From Eurosta solidaginis (Eukaryota; Arthropoda; Insecta; Diptera; Tephritidae): a stretch of DNA of 64,000 nt. Below, piece by piece: positions 10,615-22,600 of this stretch. The notes beneath the pieces were generated by a model. The model made no database searches. It saw only the letters and a program-made list of their open reading frames with translations, and was not told the DNA's origin. Position 1 is the stretch's first letter. Each line of letters begins with the position of its first letter. Position numbers and translations under genes: made by a program. The stretch covers positions 186,001 to 250,000 of the forward strand of contig NW_027137009.1 of NCBI RefSeq assembly GCF_040869045.1, read 5' to 3'.

Positions 10615-13600
10615 TCGACGGCTCCGTTCTCGTGTAGCCTACATATTGCGTTTTTTTTTTTAATTTGATAATCGGGCTAAAGGTTAGCATGTTTAAAATA
10701 CGTAAGTCGTTTTGTTCAACAAATTTCAGTAGATAACTCAGCAGTTGCTTGCATCAGAGCGACAATTTTTGAGATAGTTATTAAAACTGTTTAAAGGTTG
10801 TCAAACGTTGTTTCTCGTTGTATATCCTTAAAGTCTAGAGTTAAATTGTTAAATACTGTGTACCAATTTGTTTAACCCATTTCTTTTGGTTACTCGACGG
10901 CTCCGTTCTCGTGTAGCCTATATATTGCGTTTTTTTTTTTTTTAATTTGCTTACCGGCCTAAAGGTTAGCATGCTTAGTATACGTAAGTCGTTTTGTTCA
11001 ACAAATTTGAGTAGATAACTCAGCAGTTGTTTGCATCAGAGCGAAAATTTTTGAGATAGTTATTAAAACTGTTTAAAGGTTGTCAAACGTTGTTTCTCGT
11101 TGTATATCCTTTAATTCTAGAGTTAGATTGATAAATACCGTGTACGAATTTGTTTAACCCATTTGTTTTGGTTACTCGAAGGCTCCGTTCTCGTGTAGCC
11201 TACATATTGCGTTTTTTCTTAATTTGCTTACCCGGCTAAAGGTTAGCATGCTTAAAATACGTAAGTCGTTTTGTTCAACAAATTTGAGTAGATAAATCAG
11301 CAGTTGTTTGCATCAGAGCGAAAATTTTTGAGATAGTTATTAAAACTGTTTAAAGGTTGTCAAACGTTGTTTCTCGTTGTATATCCTTTAATTCTAGAGT
11401 TAAATTGATAAATACCGTGTACGAATTTGTTTAACCCATTTGTTTTGGTTACTCGGCGGCTCCGTTCTCGTGTAGCCTACATATTGCGTTTTTTTTTTAA
11501 TTTGCTTACCGGGATAAAGGTTAGCATGCTTAAAATACGTAAGTCGTTTTGTTCAACAAATTTGAGGAGATAACTCAGCAGTTGTTTGCATCAGAGCGAC
11601 AATTTTTGAGATAGTTATTAAAACTGTTTAAAAATTGTGAAACTTTGTTTCTCGTTGTATATCCTTTAATTCTAGAGTTAAATTGATAAATACCGTGTAC
11701 GAATTTGTTTAACCCATTTGTTTTAGTTACTCGACGGCTCCGTTCTCGTGTAGCCTACATATTGCGTTTTTTTTTTATTTGCTTACCGGGCTAAAGGTTA
11801 GCATGCTTAATATACGTAAGTCGTTTTGTTCAACAAATTTGAGTAGATAACTCAGCATATGTTTGCATCAGAGCGACAATTTTTGAGATAGTTATTAAAA
11901 CTGTTTAAAGGTTGTCAAACGTTGTCTCTCGTTGTATATCCTTTAATTCTAGAGTTAAATTGATAAATACCGTGTACGAATTTGTTTAACCCATTTGTTT
12001 TGGTTACTCGACGGCTCCGTTCTCGTGTAGCCTACAAATTGCGTTTTTTTTTTAATTTGCTTACCGGCCTAAAGGTTAGCATGCTTAAAATACGTAAGTC
12101 GTTTTGTTCAACAAATTTGAGTAGATAACTCAGCAGTTGTTTGCATCAGAGCGACAATTTTTGAGAAAGTTATTAAAACTGTTTAAAGGTTGTCAAACGT
12201 TGTTTCTCGTTGTATATCCTTTATTTCTAGAGTTAAATTGATAAATACCGTGTACGAATTTGTTTAACCCATTTGTTGGGTTACTTGACGGCTCCGTTCT
12301 CGTGTAGCCTACATATTGGGTTTTTTTTTTAATTTGCTTACCGGGCTAAAGGTTAGCATGCTTAAAATACGTAAGTCGTTTTGTTCAACACATTTGAGTA
12401 GATAACTCAGCAGTTGTTTGCATCAGAGCGACAATTTTTGAGATAGTTATTAAAACTGTTTAAAGGTTTTCAAACGTTGTTTCTCGTTGTATATCCTTTA
12501 TTTCTAGAGTTTAATTGATAAATATCGTGTACGAATTTGTTTAACACATTTGTTTTGGTTACTCGACGGCTCCGTTCTCGTGTAGCCTACATATTGCGGT
12601 TTTTTTTAATTTGCCTACCGGGCTAAAGGTTAGCATGCTTAAAATACGTAAGTCGTTTTGTTCAACAAATTTGAATAGATAACTCAGCAGTTGTTTGCAT
12701 CAGAGAGACAATTTTTGAGATAGTTATTAAAACTGTTTAAAGGTTGTCAAACGTTGTTTCTCGTTGTATATCCTTTAATTCTATAGTTAAATTGATAAAT
12801 ACCGTGTACGAATTTGTTTAACCCATTTGTTGGGTTACTCGACGGCTCCGTTCTCGTGTAGCCTACATATTGCGTTTTTTTTTAATTTGCTTACCGGGCT
12901 AAAGGTTAGCATGCTTAAAATACGTAAGTCGTTTTGTTCAACAAATTTGAGTAGATAACTCAGCAGTTGTTTGCATCAGGGAGACAATTTTTGAGATAGT
13001 TATTAAAACTGTTTAAAGGTTGTCAAACGTTGTTTCTCGTTGTATATCGTTTAATTCTAGAGTTAAATCGATAAATACCGTGTACGAATTTGTTTAACCC
13101 ATTTGTTTTGGTTACTCGACGGCTTCGTTTTGGTGTAGCCTACATATAGAGTTTTTTTTTAATTTGTTTACCGGGCTAAAGGTTAGCTTGCTTAAAATAC
13201 GTAAGTCGTTTTGTTCAACAAATTTGAGTAGATAACTCGGCAGTTGTTTGCATCATAGCGACAATTTTTGAGATAGTTATTAAAACTGTTTAAAGGTTGC
13301 CACACGTTGTTTCTCGTTGTATATCCTTTAATTCTAGAGTGAAATTAATAAATACCGTGTACGAATTTGTTCAACCCATTTGTTTTGGTTACTCGACGGC
13401 TCCGTTCTCGTGTAGCCTACATATTGCGTTTTTTTTTAATTTGCTTACCGGGCTAAAGGTTAGCATGCCTAAAATACGTAAGTCGTTTTGTTCAACAAAT
13501 TTGAGTAGATAACTCAGCAGTTGTTTGCATCAGAGCAAAAATTTTTGAGATAGTTATTAAAACTGTTTAAAGGGTGTCAAACGTTGTTTCTCGTTGTATA

Positions 13601-15059
13601 TCCTTTAATTCTAGAGTTAGATTGATAAATACCGTGTACGAATTTGTTTAACCCATTTGTTTTGGTTACCCGACGGCTCCGTTCTCGTGTAGCCTACATA
13701 TTGCGTTGTTTTTTTTTAATTTGCTTAGCGGGCTAAAGGTTAGCATGCTTAAAATACGTAAGTCGTTTTGTTCAACAAATCTGAGTAGATAACTCAGCAG
13801 TTGTTTGCATCAGAGCGAAAATTTTTGAGATAGTTATTAAAACTGTTTAAAGGTTGTCAAACGTTGTTTCTCGTTGTATATCCTTTAATTCTAGAGTTAA
13901 ATTGATAAATACCGTGTACGAATTTGTTTAACACATTTGTTTTGGTTACTCGACGACTCCGTTCTCGTGTAGCCTACATATAGCGTTTTTTTTTTAATTT
14001 GCTTACCGGGCTAAAGGTTGGCATGCTTAAAATACGTAAGTCGTTTTGTTCAACAAATTTGAGTAGATAACTCAGCAGTTGTTTGCATCAGAGCGACAAT
14101 TTTTGAGAAAGTTATTAAAACTGTTCAAAGGTTGTCAAACGTTGTTTCTCGTTGTATATCCTTTAAATCTAGAGTTAAATTGATAAATATCGTGTAAGAA
14201 TTTGTTTAACCCATTTGTTTTGGTTACTCGACGGCTCCGATCTCGTGTAGCCTACATATTGCGTTTTTTTTTTTTAATTTGCTTACCGGGCTAAAGGTTA
14301 GCATGCTTAAAATACGTAAGTCGTTTTTTTTCAACAAATTTGAGTAGATAACTCAGCAGTTTTTTGCATCAGGGCGACAATTTTTGAGATAGTTATTAAA
14401 AATATTTAAAGGTTGTCAAACGTTGTTTCTCGTTGTATATCCTTTAATTCTATAGTTAAATTGATAAATACCGTATACGAATTTGTTTAACCCATTTGTT
14501 TTGGTTACTCGACGGCTCCGTTCTCGTGTAGCCTACATATTGCGTTTTTTTTTAATTTGCTTACCGGTCTAAAGGTTAGCATGCTTAAAATACGTAAGTC
14601 GTTTTGTTCAACAAATTTGAGTAGATAACTCAGCAGTTGTTTGCATCAGAGCGACAATTTTTGAGATAGTTATTAAAACTGTTTAAAGGTTGTGAAACGT
14701 TGTTTCTCGATGTATATCCTTTAATTCCAGAGTTAAATTGATAAATACCGTGTACGAATATGTTTAACCCATTTGTTTTGGTTACTCGACGGCTCCGTTC
14801 TCGTGTAGCCTACATATTGCGGTTTTTTTAATTTGCTTACCGGGCTAAAGGTTAGCATGCTTAATATACGTAAGTCGTTTTGTTCAACAAATTTGAGTAG
14901 ATAACTCAGAAGATGTTTGCATCAGAGCACAATTTTTGAGATAGTTATTAAAACTGTTTAAAGGTTGTCAAACGTTGTTTCTCGTTGTATATCCTTTAAT
15001 TCTAGAGTTAAATTGATAAATACCGTGTACGAATTTGTTTAACCTATTTGTTTGGTTTT
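10615..15059 (+). repeat. 16-monomer block C, copy 1 (about 4.44 kb)
   Basis: Starts in the GGTTACTCGACGG to T-run part of a monomer and runs to the SINE. Marker variants in order: CTTAAAGTCTAGAG with CCATTTCTTTTGG, GCTTAGTATACG, TTTTTTCTTAATTTG, CCGGGATAAAGG, ACTCAGCATATG, GTTCAACACATTTG, CGGCTTCGTTTTGGTG, GGTTGCCACACG, GTGTCAAACG after AAAGG, ACTCCGATCTCG, and the GTGAAACG/TCTCGATG pair. The same series stands 9,068 bp downstream at a constant offset (copy 2) and 21,607 bp downstream (copy 3). Confidence 0.9.
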
Positions 15060-15074
15060 GGTTGGCGGCCACCG

Positions 15075-15085
15075 TGGTGTGATGG
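15075..15085 (+). promoter_or_regulatory. RNA polymerase III box A of the SINE
   Basis: TGGTGTGATGG fits the tRNA D-arm promoter element (T-R-G-Y-N-N-A-N-N-G-G class) except at the seventh position. It lies 34 bp upstream of box B, a normal spacing for tRNA-type internal promoters. With box B it would bind TFIIIC and direct transcription rightward into the inverted satellite segment I3. Activity in heterochromatin is unknown. Confidence 0.75.
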
Positions 15086-15118
15086 TAGCGTGCTCCGCCT
15101 ATCACACCGTATGCCCTG

Positions 15119-15129
15119 GGTTCAACTCC
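15119..15129 (+). promoter_or_regulatory. RNA polymerase III box B of the SINE
   Basis: GGTTCAACTCC is an exact match to the tRNA box B consensus GGTTCRANNCC and sits in the TΨC arm, whose stem is still fully pairable (CTGGG with CCCGG, one G-U type pair). The intact arm suggests a fairly young insertion or a well-kept head. Confidence 0.88.
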
Positions 15130-15410
15130 CGGGCAAAGCAACATCAAAATTTTAGAAATAAGATTTTTCAATTAGAAGAAATTTTTTCTAAGCGGGGTCG
15201 CCCCTCGGCAGTGTCTGGCAAGCGCTCCGATTGTATTTCTGCCATGAAAAGCTCTCAGTGAAAACTCGTCTGCCTTGCAGATGCCGTTCGGAGTCGGCAT
15301 AAAACATGTAGGTCCCGTCCGGCCAATTTGTAGGGAAAAATCAAGAGGAGCACGACGCAAATTGGAAGAGAAGCTCGGCCTTAGATCTCTTCGGAGGTTA
15401 TCGCGCCTTA

Positions 15411-15430
15411 CATTTATTTTTTTTTTTATT
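15411..15430 (+). terminator. T-rich 3' tail of the SINE / likely Pol III stop
   Basis: The body ends in CGCGCCTTACATTTATT followed by a long T run and ATTT before satellite returns as AACCTTTAGCCCGG. Runs of four or more T stop RNA polymerase III, so transcripts would end here. The exact border with satellite is uncertain because the right flank also begins with T. Confidence 0.6.
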
Positions 15431-15963
15431 TAACCTTTAGCCCGGTAAGCAAATTAAAAAAAAACGCAATATGTAGTCTACACGAGAACGGAGCCGTCGA
15501 GTAACCAAAACAAATGGGTTAAACAAATTAGTACACGGTATTTATCGATTTAACTCTCGAATTAAAGGATATACAACGAGAAACAACGTTTGACAACCTT
15601 TAAACAGTTTTAATAACTATCTCAAAAATTGTCGCCCTGATGCAAACAACTGCTGAGGTATCTACTCAAATTTGTTGAACAAAACGACTTACGTATTTTA
15701 AGCTAGCTTACCTTTGCCCGGTAAGCAAATTAAAAAAACGCAATATGTAAGCTTTCGAGGACGGAGCCATCGAATAACCAAAACAAATGGGTTAAACAAA
15801 ATCGGACGCGGTATTTATCAAATTTAACTCTAGAATTAATGATATAAAACGAGAAACAACGTTTGACAATCTTTAAAAATTTTAATAACTATCTCAAAAT
15901 GGTCATTCCGAAGCAAACAACTGCTGAGTGATCTACTCAAATTTGTTGAACAAAACGACTTAC
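15431..15963 (-). repeat. Inverted segment I3, 5' part replaced by the SINE
   Basis: Same inverted structure as I1 and I2, but it begins inside the first inverted monomer at AACCTTTAGCCCGG. The first ~106 bp (AATAACTATCTC through AGCATGCT) are missing. The remainder keeps the diverged second monomer with AAGCTTTCGAGG and the final AAAACGACTTACG, then the TTGTCGACAA junction at 15,985-15,994. A private variant AAATTAGTACACGG is present. Confidence 0.92.
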
Positions 15964-18612
15964 GTTGTCAAACGTTGTTCCTCGTTGTCGACAATTTTTG
16001 AGATAGTTATTAAAACTGTTTAAAGGTTGTCAAACGTTGTTTCTCGTTGTATATCCTTTAATTCTATAGTTAAATTGATAAATACCGTGTACGAATTTGT
16101 TTAACCCATTTGTTTTGGTTACTCGACGGCTCCGTTCTCGTGTAACCTACATATTGCGTTTTTTTTTAATTTGCTTACCGGGTTAAAGGTTAGCATGCTT
16201 AAAATACGTAAGTCGTTTTGTTCAACAAATTTGGGTAGATAACTCAGCAGTTGCTTGCATCAGAGCGACAATTTTTGAGATATTTATTAGAACTGTTTAA
16301 AGGTTGTCATACGTTGTTTCTCGTTGTATATCCTTTAATTCTAGAGTTAAATTGATAAATACCGTGTGCGAATTTGTTTAACACATTTGTTTTGGTTACT
16401 CGACGGCTCCGTTCTCGTGTAGCCTACATATTGCGTTTTCTTTTAATTTGCTTACCGGTCTAAAGATTAGCATGCTTAAAATACGTAAGTCGTTTTTTTC
16501 AACAAATTTGAGTAGATAACTCAGCAATTGTGTGCATCAGAGCGACAATTTTTGAGATAGTTATTAAAACTGTTTAAAGGTTCTCAAACGTTGTTTCTCG
16601 TTGTATATCCTTTAATTCTAGAGTTAAATTGATAAATACCGTGTACGAATTTATTTAACCCATTTGTTTTGGTTACTCGACGTCTCCGTTCTCGTCTAGG
16701 CTACATATTGCGTTTTTTTTTTTAATTTGCTTACCGGGCTAAAGGTTAGCATGCTTAAAATACGTAAGTCGTTTTGTTCAACAAATTTGAGTATATAACT
16801 CAGCAGTTGCTTGCATCAGAGAGACAATTTTTGAGATAGTTATTAAAAATATTTAAAGGTTGTCATACGTTGTTTCTCGTTGTATATCCTTTAATTCTAG
16901 AGTTAAATTGATAAATACCGTGTGCGAATTTGTTTAACACATTTGTTTTGGTTACTCGAAGGCTCCGTTCTCGTGTAGCCTACATATTGCGTTTTCTTTT
17001 AATTTGCTTACCGGTCTAAAGATTAGCATGCTTAAAATACGTAAGTCGTTTTGTTCAACAAATTTGAGTAGATAACTCAGCAGTTGTTTGCATCAGAGCG
17101 ACAATTTTTGAGAAAGTTATTAAAACTGTTCAAAGGTTGTCAAACGTTGTTTCTCGTTGTATATCCTTTAAATCTAGAGTTAAATTGATAAATATCGTGT
17201 AAGAATTTGTTTAACCCATTTGTTTTGGTTACTCGACGGCTCCGATCTCGTGTAGCCTACATATTGCGTTTTTTTTTTTAATTTGCTTACCGGGCTAAAG
17301 GTTAGCATGCTTAAAATACGTAAGTCGTTTTTTTTCAACAAATTTGAGTAGATAACTCAGCAGTTTTTTGCATCAGGGCGACAATTTTTGAGATAGTTAT
17401 TAAAAATATTTAAAGGTTGTCAAACGTTGTTTCTCGTTGTATATCCTTTAATTCTATAGTTAAATTGATAAATACCGTATACGAATTTGTTTAACCCATT
17501 TGTTTTGGTTACTCGACGGCTCCGTTCTCGTGTAGCCTACATATTGCGTTTTCTTTTAATTTGCTTACCGGTCTAAAGATTAGCATGCTTAAAATACGTA
17601 AGTCGTTTTGTTCAACAAATTTGAGTATATAACTCAGCAGTTGCTTGCATCAGAGAGACAATTTTTGAGATAGTTATTAAAAATATTTAAAGGTTGTCAT
17701 ACGTTGTTTCTCGTTGTATATCCTTTAATTCTAGAGTTAAATTGATAAATACCGTGTGCGAATTTGTTTAACACATTTGTTTTGGTTACTCGAAGGCTCC
17801 GTTCTCGTGTAGCCTACATATTGCGTTTTCTTTTAATTTGCTTACCGGTCTAAAGATTAGCATGCTTAAAATACGTAAGTCGTTTTTTTCAACAAATTTG
17901 AGTAGATAACTCAGCAATTGTTTGCATCAGAGCGACAATTTTTGAGATAGTTATTAAAACTGTTTAAAGGTTGTCAAACGTTGTTTCTCGTTGTATATCC
18001 TTTAATTCTAGAGTTAAATTGATAAATACCGTGTACGAATTTGTTTAACCCATTTGTTTTGGTTACTCGACGGCTCCGTTCTCGTGTAGCCTACATATTG
18101 CGTTTTTTTTTAATTTGCTTACCGGGCTAAAGGTTAGCATGCTTAAAATACGTAAGTCGTTTTGTTCAACAAATTTGAGTAGATAACTCAGCAGTTGTTT
18201 GCATCAGAGCGACAATTTTTGAGATAGTTATTAAAACTGTTTAAAGGTTGTGAAACGTTGTTTCTCGATGTATATCCTTTAATTCCAGAGTTAAATTGAT
18301 AAATACCGTGTACGAATATGTTTAACCCATTTGTTTTGGTTACTCGACGGCTCCGTTCTCGTGTAGCCTACATATTGCGGTTTTTTTAATTTGCTTACCG
18401 GGCTAAAGGTTAGCATGCTTAATATACGTAAGTCGTTTTGTTCAACAAATTTGAGTAGATAACTCAGAAGATGTTTGCATCAGAGCACAATTTTTGAGAT
18501 AGTTATTAAAACTGTTTAAAGGTTGTCAAACGTTGTTTCTCGTTGTATATCCTTTAATTCTAGAGTTAAATTGATAAATACCGTGTACGAATTTGTTTAA
18601 CCTATTTGTTTT
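15964..18612 (+). repeat. Forward higher-order unit with an extra 834-bp stretch
   Basis: Follows the same variant order as 5,562-7,383 but is 827 bp longer. The marker TTGCTTGCATCAGAGAGAC occurs twice, at 16,807 and 17,641 (834 bp, three monomers). Between the copies lie monomers typical of block C: GAGAAAGTTATTAAAACTGTTCAAAGG, the CCGATCTCG variant, and the TTTTTTGCATCAGGGCG variant, as at 14,087-14,500. This looks like a patch of block C carried in by unequal exchange or conversion. No other content. Confidence 0.82.
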
Positions 18613-19247
18613 GGTTTTAATAACTATCTCAAAAATTGTCGCTCTGATGCAAACAACTGCTGAGTTATCTACTCAAATTTGTTGAACAAAACGACTTACG
18701 TATTTTAAGCATGCTAACCTTTAGCCCGGTAAGCAAATTAAAAAAAAACGCAATATGTAGTCTACACGAGAACGGAGCCGTCGAGTAACCAAAACAAATG
18801 GGTTAAACAAATTCGTACACGGTATTTATCGATTTAACTCTCGAATTAAAGGATATACAACGAGAAACAACGTTTGACAACCTTTAAACAGTTTTAATAA
18901 CTATCTCAAAAATTGTCGCCCTGATGCAAACAACTGCTGAGGTATCTACTCAAATTTGTTGAACAAAACGACTTACGTATTTTAAGCTAGCTTACCTTTG
19001 CCCGGTAAGCAAATTAAAAAAACGCAATATGTAAGCTTTCGAGGACGGAGCCATCGAATAACCAAAACAAATGGGTTAAACAAAATCGGACGCGGTATTT
19101 ATCAAAATTAACTCTAGAATTAATGATATAAAACGAGAAACAACGTTTGACAATCTTTAAAAATTTGAATAACTATCTCAAAATGGTCACTCCGAAGCAA
19201 ACAACTGCTGAGTGATCTACTCAAATTTGTTGAACAAAACGACTTAC
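18613..19247 (-). repeat. Inverted segment I4
   Basis: Same entry (GGTTTTAATAACTATCTC) and exit (AAAACGACTTACG) breakpoints as the others, with a near-consensus then a diverged inverted monomer. Private changes include ATCAAAATTAACTC and AAATTTGAATAAC in the diverged unit. The exit junction TTGTCGACAA is at 19,269-19,278. Confidence 0.93.
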
Positions 19248-19682
19248 GTTGTCAAACGTTGTTCCTCGTTGTCGACAATTTTTGAGATAGTTATTAAAAC
19301 TGTTTAAAGGTTGTCAAACGTTGTTTCTCGTTGTATATCCTTTAATTCTATAGTTAAATTGATAAATACCGTGTACGAATTTGTTTAACCCATTTGTTTT
19401 GGTTACTCGACGGCTCCGTTCTCGTGTAACCTACATATTGCGTTTTTTTTTAATTTGCTTACCGGGTTAAAGGTTAGCATGCTTAAAATACGTAAGTCGT
19501 TTTGTTCAACAAATTTGAGTAGATAACTCAGCAGTTGTTTGCATCAGAGCGACAATTTTTGAGATAGTTATTAAAACTGTTTAAAGGTTGTGAAACGTTG
19601 TTTCTCGATGTATATCCTTTAATTCCAGAGTTAAATTGATAAATACCGTGTACGAATATGTTTAACCCATTTGTTTTGGTTA
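19248..19682 (+). repeat. Short forward linker between I4 and block C copy 2
   Basis: About 1.5 monomers: the usual post-inversion unit with GTGTAACCTAC, then a GGTTGTGAAACG/TCTCGATG unit. At 19,683-19,735 it switches into the AATTTGATAATCGGG monomer of block C. The switch is the left edge of the 4.44-kb duplication, because copy 1 has a different unit (GTGTAAAAATTTG) on the left side of this point. Confidence 0.8.
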
Positions 19683-22600
19683 CTCGACGGCTCCGTTCTC
19701 GTGTAGCCTACATATTGCGTTTTTTTTTTAATTTGATAATCGGGCTAAAGGTTAGCATGTTTAAAATACGTAAGTCGTTTTGTTCAACAAATTTCAGTAG
19801 ATAACTCAGCAGTTGCTTGCATCAGAGCGACAATTTTTGAGATAGTTATTAAAACTGTTTAAAGGTTGTCAAACGTTGTTTCTCGTTGTATATCCTTAAA
19901 GTCTAGAGTTAAATTGTTAAATACTGTGTACCAATTTGTTTAACCCATTTCTTTTGGTTACTCGACGGCTCCGTTCTCGTGTAGCCTATATATTGCGTTT
20001 TTTTTTTTTTTATTTGCTTACCGGCCTAAAGGTTAGCATGCTTAGTATACGTAAGTCGTTTTGTTCAACAAATTTGAGTAGATAACTCAGCAGTTGTTTG
20101 CATCAGAGCGAAAATTTTTGAGATAGTTATTAAAACTGTTTAAAGGTTGTCAAACGTTGTTTCTCGTTGTATATCCTTTAATTCTAGAGTTAGATTGATA
20201 AATACCGTGTACGAATTTGTTTAACCCATTTGTTTTGGTTACTCGATGGCTCCGTTCTCGTGTAGCCTACATATTGCGTTTTTTCTTAATTTGCTTACCC
20301 GGCTAAAGGTTAGCATGCTTAAAATACGTAAGTCGTTTTGTTCAACAAATTTGAGTAGATAAATCAGCAGTTGTTTGCATCAGAGCGACAATTTTTGAGA
20401 TAGTTATTAAAACTGTTTAAAGGTTGTCAAACGTTGTTTCTCGTTGTATATCCTTTAATTCTAGAGTTAAATTGATAAATACCGTGTACGAATTTGTTTA
20501 ACCCATTTGTTTTGGTTACTCGGCGGCTCCGTTCTCGTGTAGCCTACATATTGCGTTTTTTTTTTAATTTGCTTACCGGGATAAAGGTTAGCATGCTTAA
20601 AATACGTAAGTCGTTTTGTTCAACAAATTTGAGGAGATAACTCAGCAGTTGTTTGCATCAGAGCGACAATTTTTGAGATAGTTATTAAAACTGTTTAAAA
20701 ATTGTGAAACTTTGTTTCTCGTTGTATATCCTTTAATTCTAGAGTTAAATTGATAAATACCGTGTACGAATTTGTTTAACCCATTTGTTTTAGTTACTCG
20801 ACGGCTCCGTTCTCGTGTAGCCTACATATTGCGTTTTTTTTTTATTTGCTTACCGGGCTAAAGGTTAGCATGCTTAATATACGTAAGTCGTTTTGTTCAA
20901 CAAATTTGAGTAGATAACTCAGCATATGTTTGCATCAGAGCGACAATTTTTGAGATAGTTATTAAAACTGTTTAAAGGTTGTCAAACGTTGTCTCTCGTT
21001 GTATATCCTTTAATTCTAGAGTTAAATTGATAAATACCGTGTACGAATTTGTTTAACCCATTTGTTTTGGTTACTCGACGGCTCCGTTCTCGTGTAGCCT
21101 ACAAATTGCGTTTTTTTTTTAATTTGCTTACCGGCCTAAAGGTTAGCATGCTTAAAATACGTAAGTCGTTTTGTTCAACAAATTTGAGTAGATAACTCAG
21201 CAGTTGTTTGCATCAGAGCGACAATTTTTGAGAAAGTTATTAAAACTGTTTAAAGGTTGTCAAACGTTGTTTCTCGTTGTATATCCTTTATTTCTAGAGT
21301 TAAATTGATAAATACCGTGTACGAATTTGTTTAACCCATTTGTTGGGTTACTTGACGGCTCCGTTCTCGTGTAGCCTACATATTGGGTTTTTTTTTTAAT
21401 TTGCTTACCGGGCTAAAGGTTAGCATGCTTAAAATACGTAAGTCGTTTTGTTCAACACATTTGAGTAGATAACTCAGCAGTTGTTTGCATCAGAGCGACA
21501 ATTTTTGAGATAGTTATTAAAACTGTTTAAAGGTTTTCAAACGTTGTTTCTCGTTGTATATCCTTTATTTCTAGAGTTTAATTGATAAATATCGTGTACG
21601 AATTTGTTTAACACATTTGTTTTGGTTACTCGACGGCTCCGTTCTCGTGTAGCCTACATATTGCGGTTTTTTTTAATTTGCCTACCGGGCTAAAGGTTAG
21701 CATGCTTAAAATACGTAAGTCGTTTTGTTCAACAAATTTGAATAGATAACTCAGCAGTTGTTTGCATCAGAGAGACAATTTTTGAGATAGTTATTAAAAC
21801 TGTTTAAAGGTTGTCAAACGTTGTTTCTCGTTGTATATCCTTTAATTCTATAGTTAAATTGATAAATACCGTGTACGAATTTGTTTAACCCATTTGTTGG
21901 GTTACTCGACGGCTCCGTTCTCGTGTAGCCTACATATTGCGTTTTTTTTTTAATTTGCTTACCGGGCTAAAGGTTAGCATGCTTAAAATACGTAAGTCGT
22001 TTTGTTCAACAAATTTGAGTAGATAACTCAGCAGTTGTTTGCATCAGGGAGACAATTTTTGAGATAGTTATTAAAACTGTTTAAAGGTTGTCAAACGTTG
22101 TTTCTCGTTGTATATCGTTTAATTCTAGAGTTAAATCGATAAATACCGTGTACGAATTTGTTTAACCCATTTGTTTTGGTTACTCGACGGCTTCGTTTTG
22201 GTGTAGCCTACATATAGAGTTTTTTTTTAATTTGCTTACCGGGCTAAAGGTTAGCTTGCTTAAAATACGTAAGTCGTTTTGTTCAACAAATTTGAGTAGA
22301 TAACTCGGCAGTTGTTTGCATCATAGCGACAATTTTTGAGATAGTTATTAAAACTGTTTAAAGGTTGCCACACGTTGTTTCTCGTTGTATATCCTTTAAT
22401 TCTAGAGTGAAATTAATAAATACCGTGTACGAATTTGTTCAACCCATTTGTTTTGGTTACTCGACGGCTCCGTTCTCGTGTAGCCTACATATTGCGTTTT
22501 TTTTTAATTTGCTTACCGGGCTAAAGGTTAGCATGCTTAAAATACGTAAGTCGTTTTGTTCAACAAATTTGAGTAGATAACTCAGCAGTTGTTTGCATCA

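Larger units (their letters stand above)
15060..15430 (+). mobile_element. tRNA-derived SINE (short interspersed element), complete-looking
   Basis: The only non-satellite DNA in the window, 371 bp and visibly richer in G+C. The head resembles a tRNA: box A-like TGGTGTGATGG (15,075-15,085), exact box B GGTTCAACTCC (15,119-15,129), and a TΨC arm with a 5-bp stem (15,116-15,120 pairing with 15,128-15,132) around a 7-nt loop. A non-tRNA body follows (15,135 to about 15,405), then a T-rich tail, with no coding capacity. Such elements are transcribed by RNA polymerase III and moved by a partner LINE's reverse transcriptase. I recognise the body from memory as like a family common in higher flies; a database search would be needed to name it. 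No clean target-site duplication is visible. Compared with the empty site at 24,129-24,234, about 106 bp of satellite is missing. Confidence 0.9.

Noticed and set aside
13297..13512. A 71-codon frame recurring at 13,297, 22,365, 34,903, 44,848 and 48,688, almost unchanged in sequence
   Set aside because: It arises from the same satellite variant copied by block duplication. It spans the T run and has no start context, codon signal or conserved domain. Conservation is explained by array homogenisation at the DNA level, and most monomers break the frame.
15064..15135. A functional tRNA gene
   Set aside because: The TΨC arm and box B are intact, but I cannot fold a convincing anticodon arm and acceptor stem, and the sequence continues directly into a SINE body. 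It is a tRNA-derived head.
14968..15360. Three overlapping frames of 62-69 codons across the SINE on both strands
   Set aside because: They are chance frames through a tRNA-like head and non-coding body, partly running into satellite. SINEs do not encode protein.
15031..15440. TTTAACCT on both sides of the SINE as a target-site duplication
   Set aside because: The left copy is separated from the SINE by about 15 bp of satellite and is part of the normal monomer; the right copy is also ordinary satellite (TTAACC resembles the inverted CTAACC). It is best treated as chance or microhomology.
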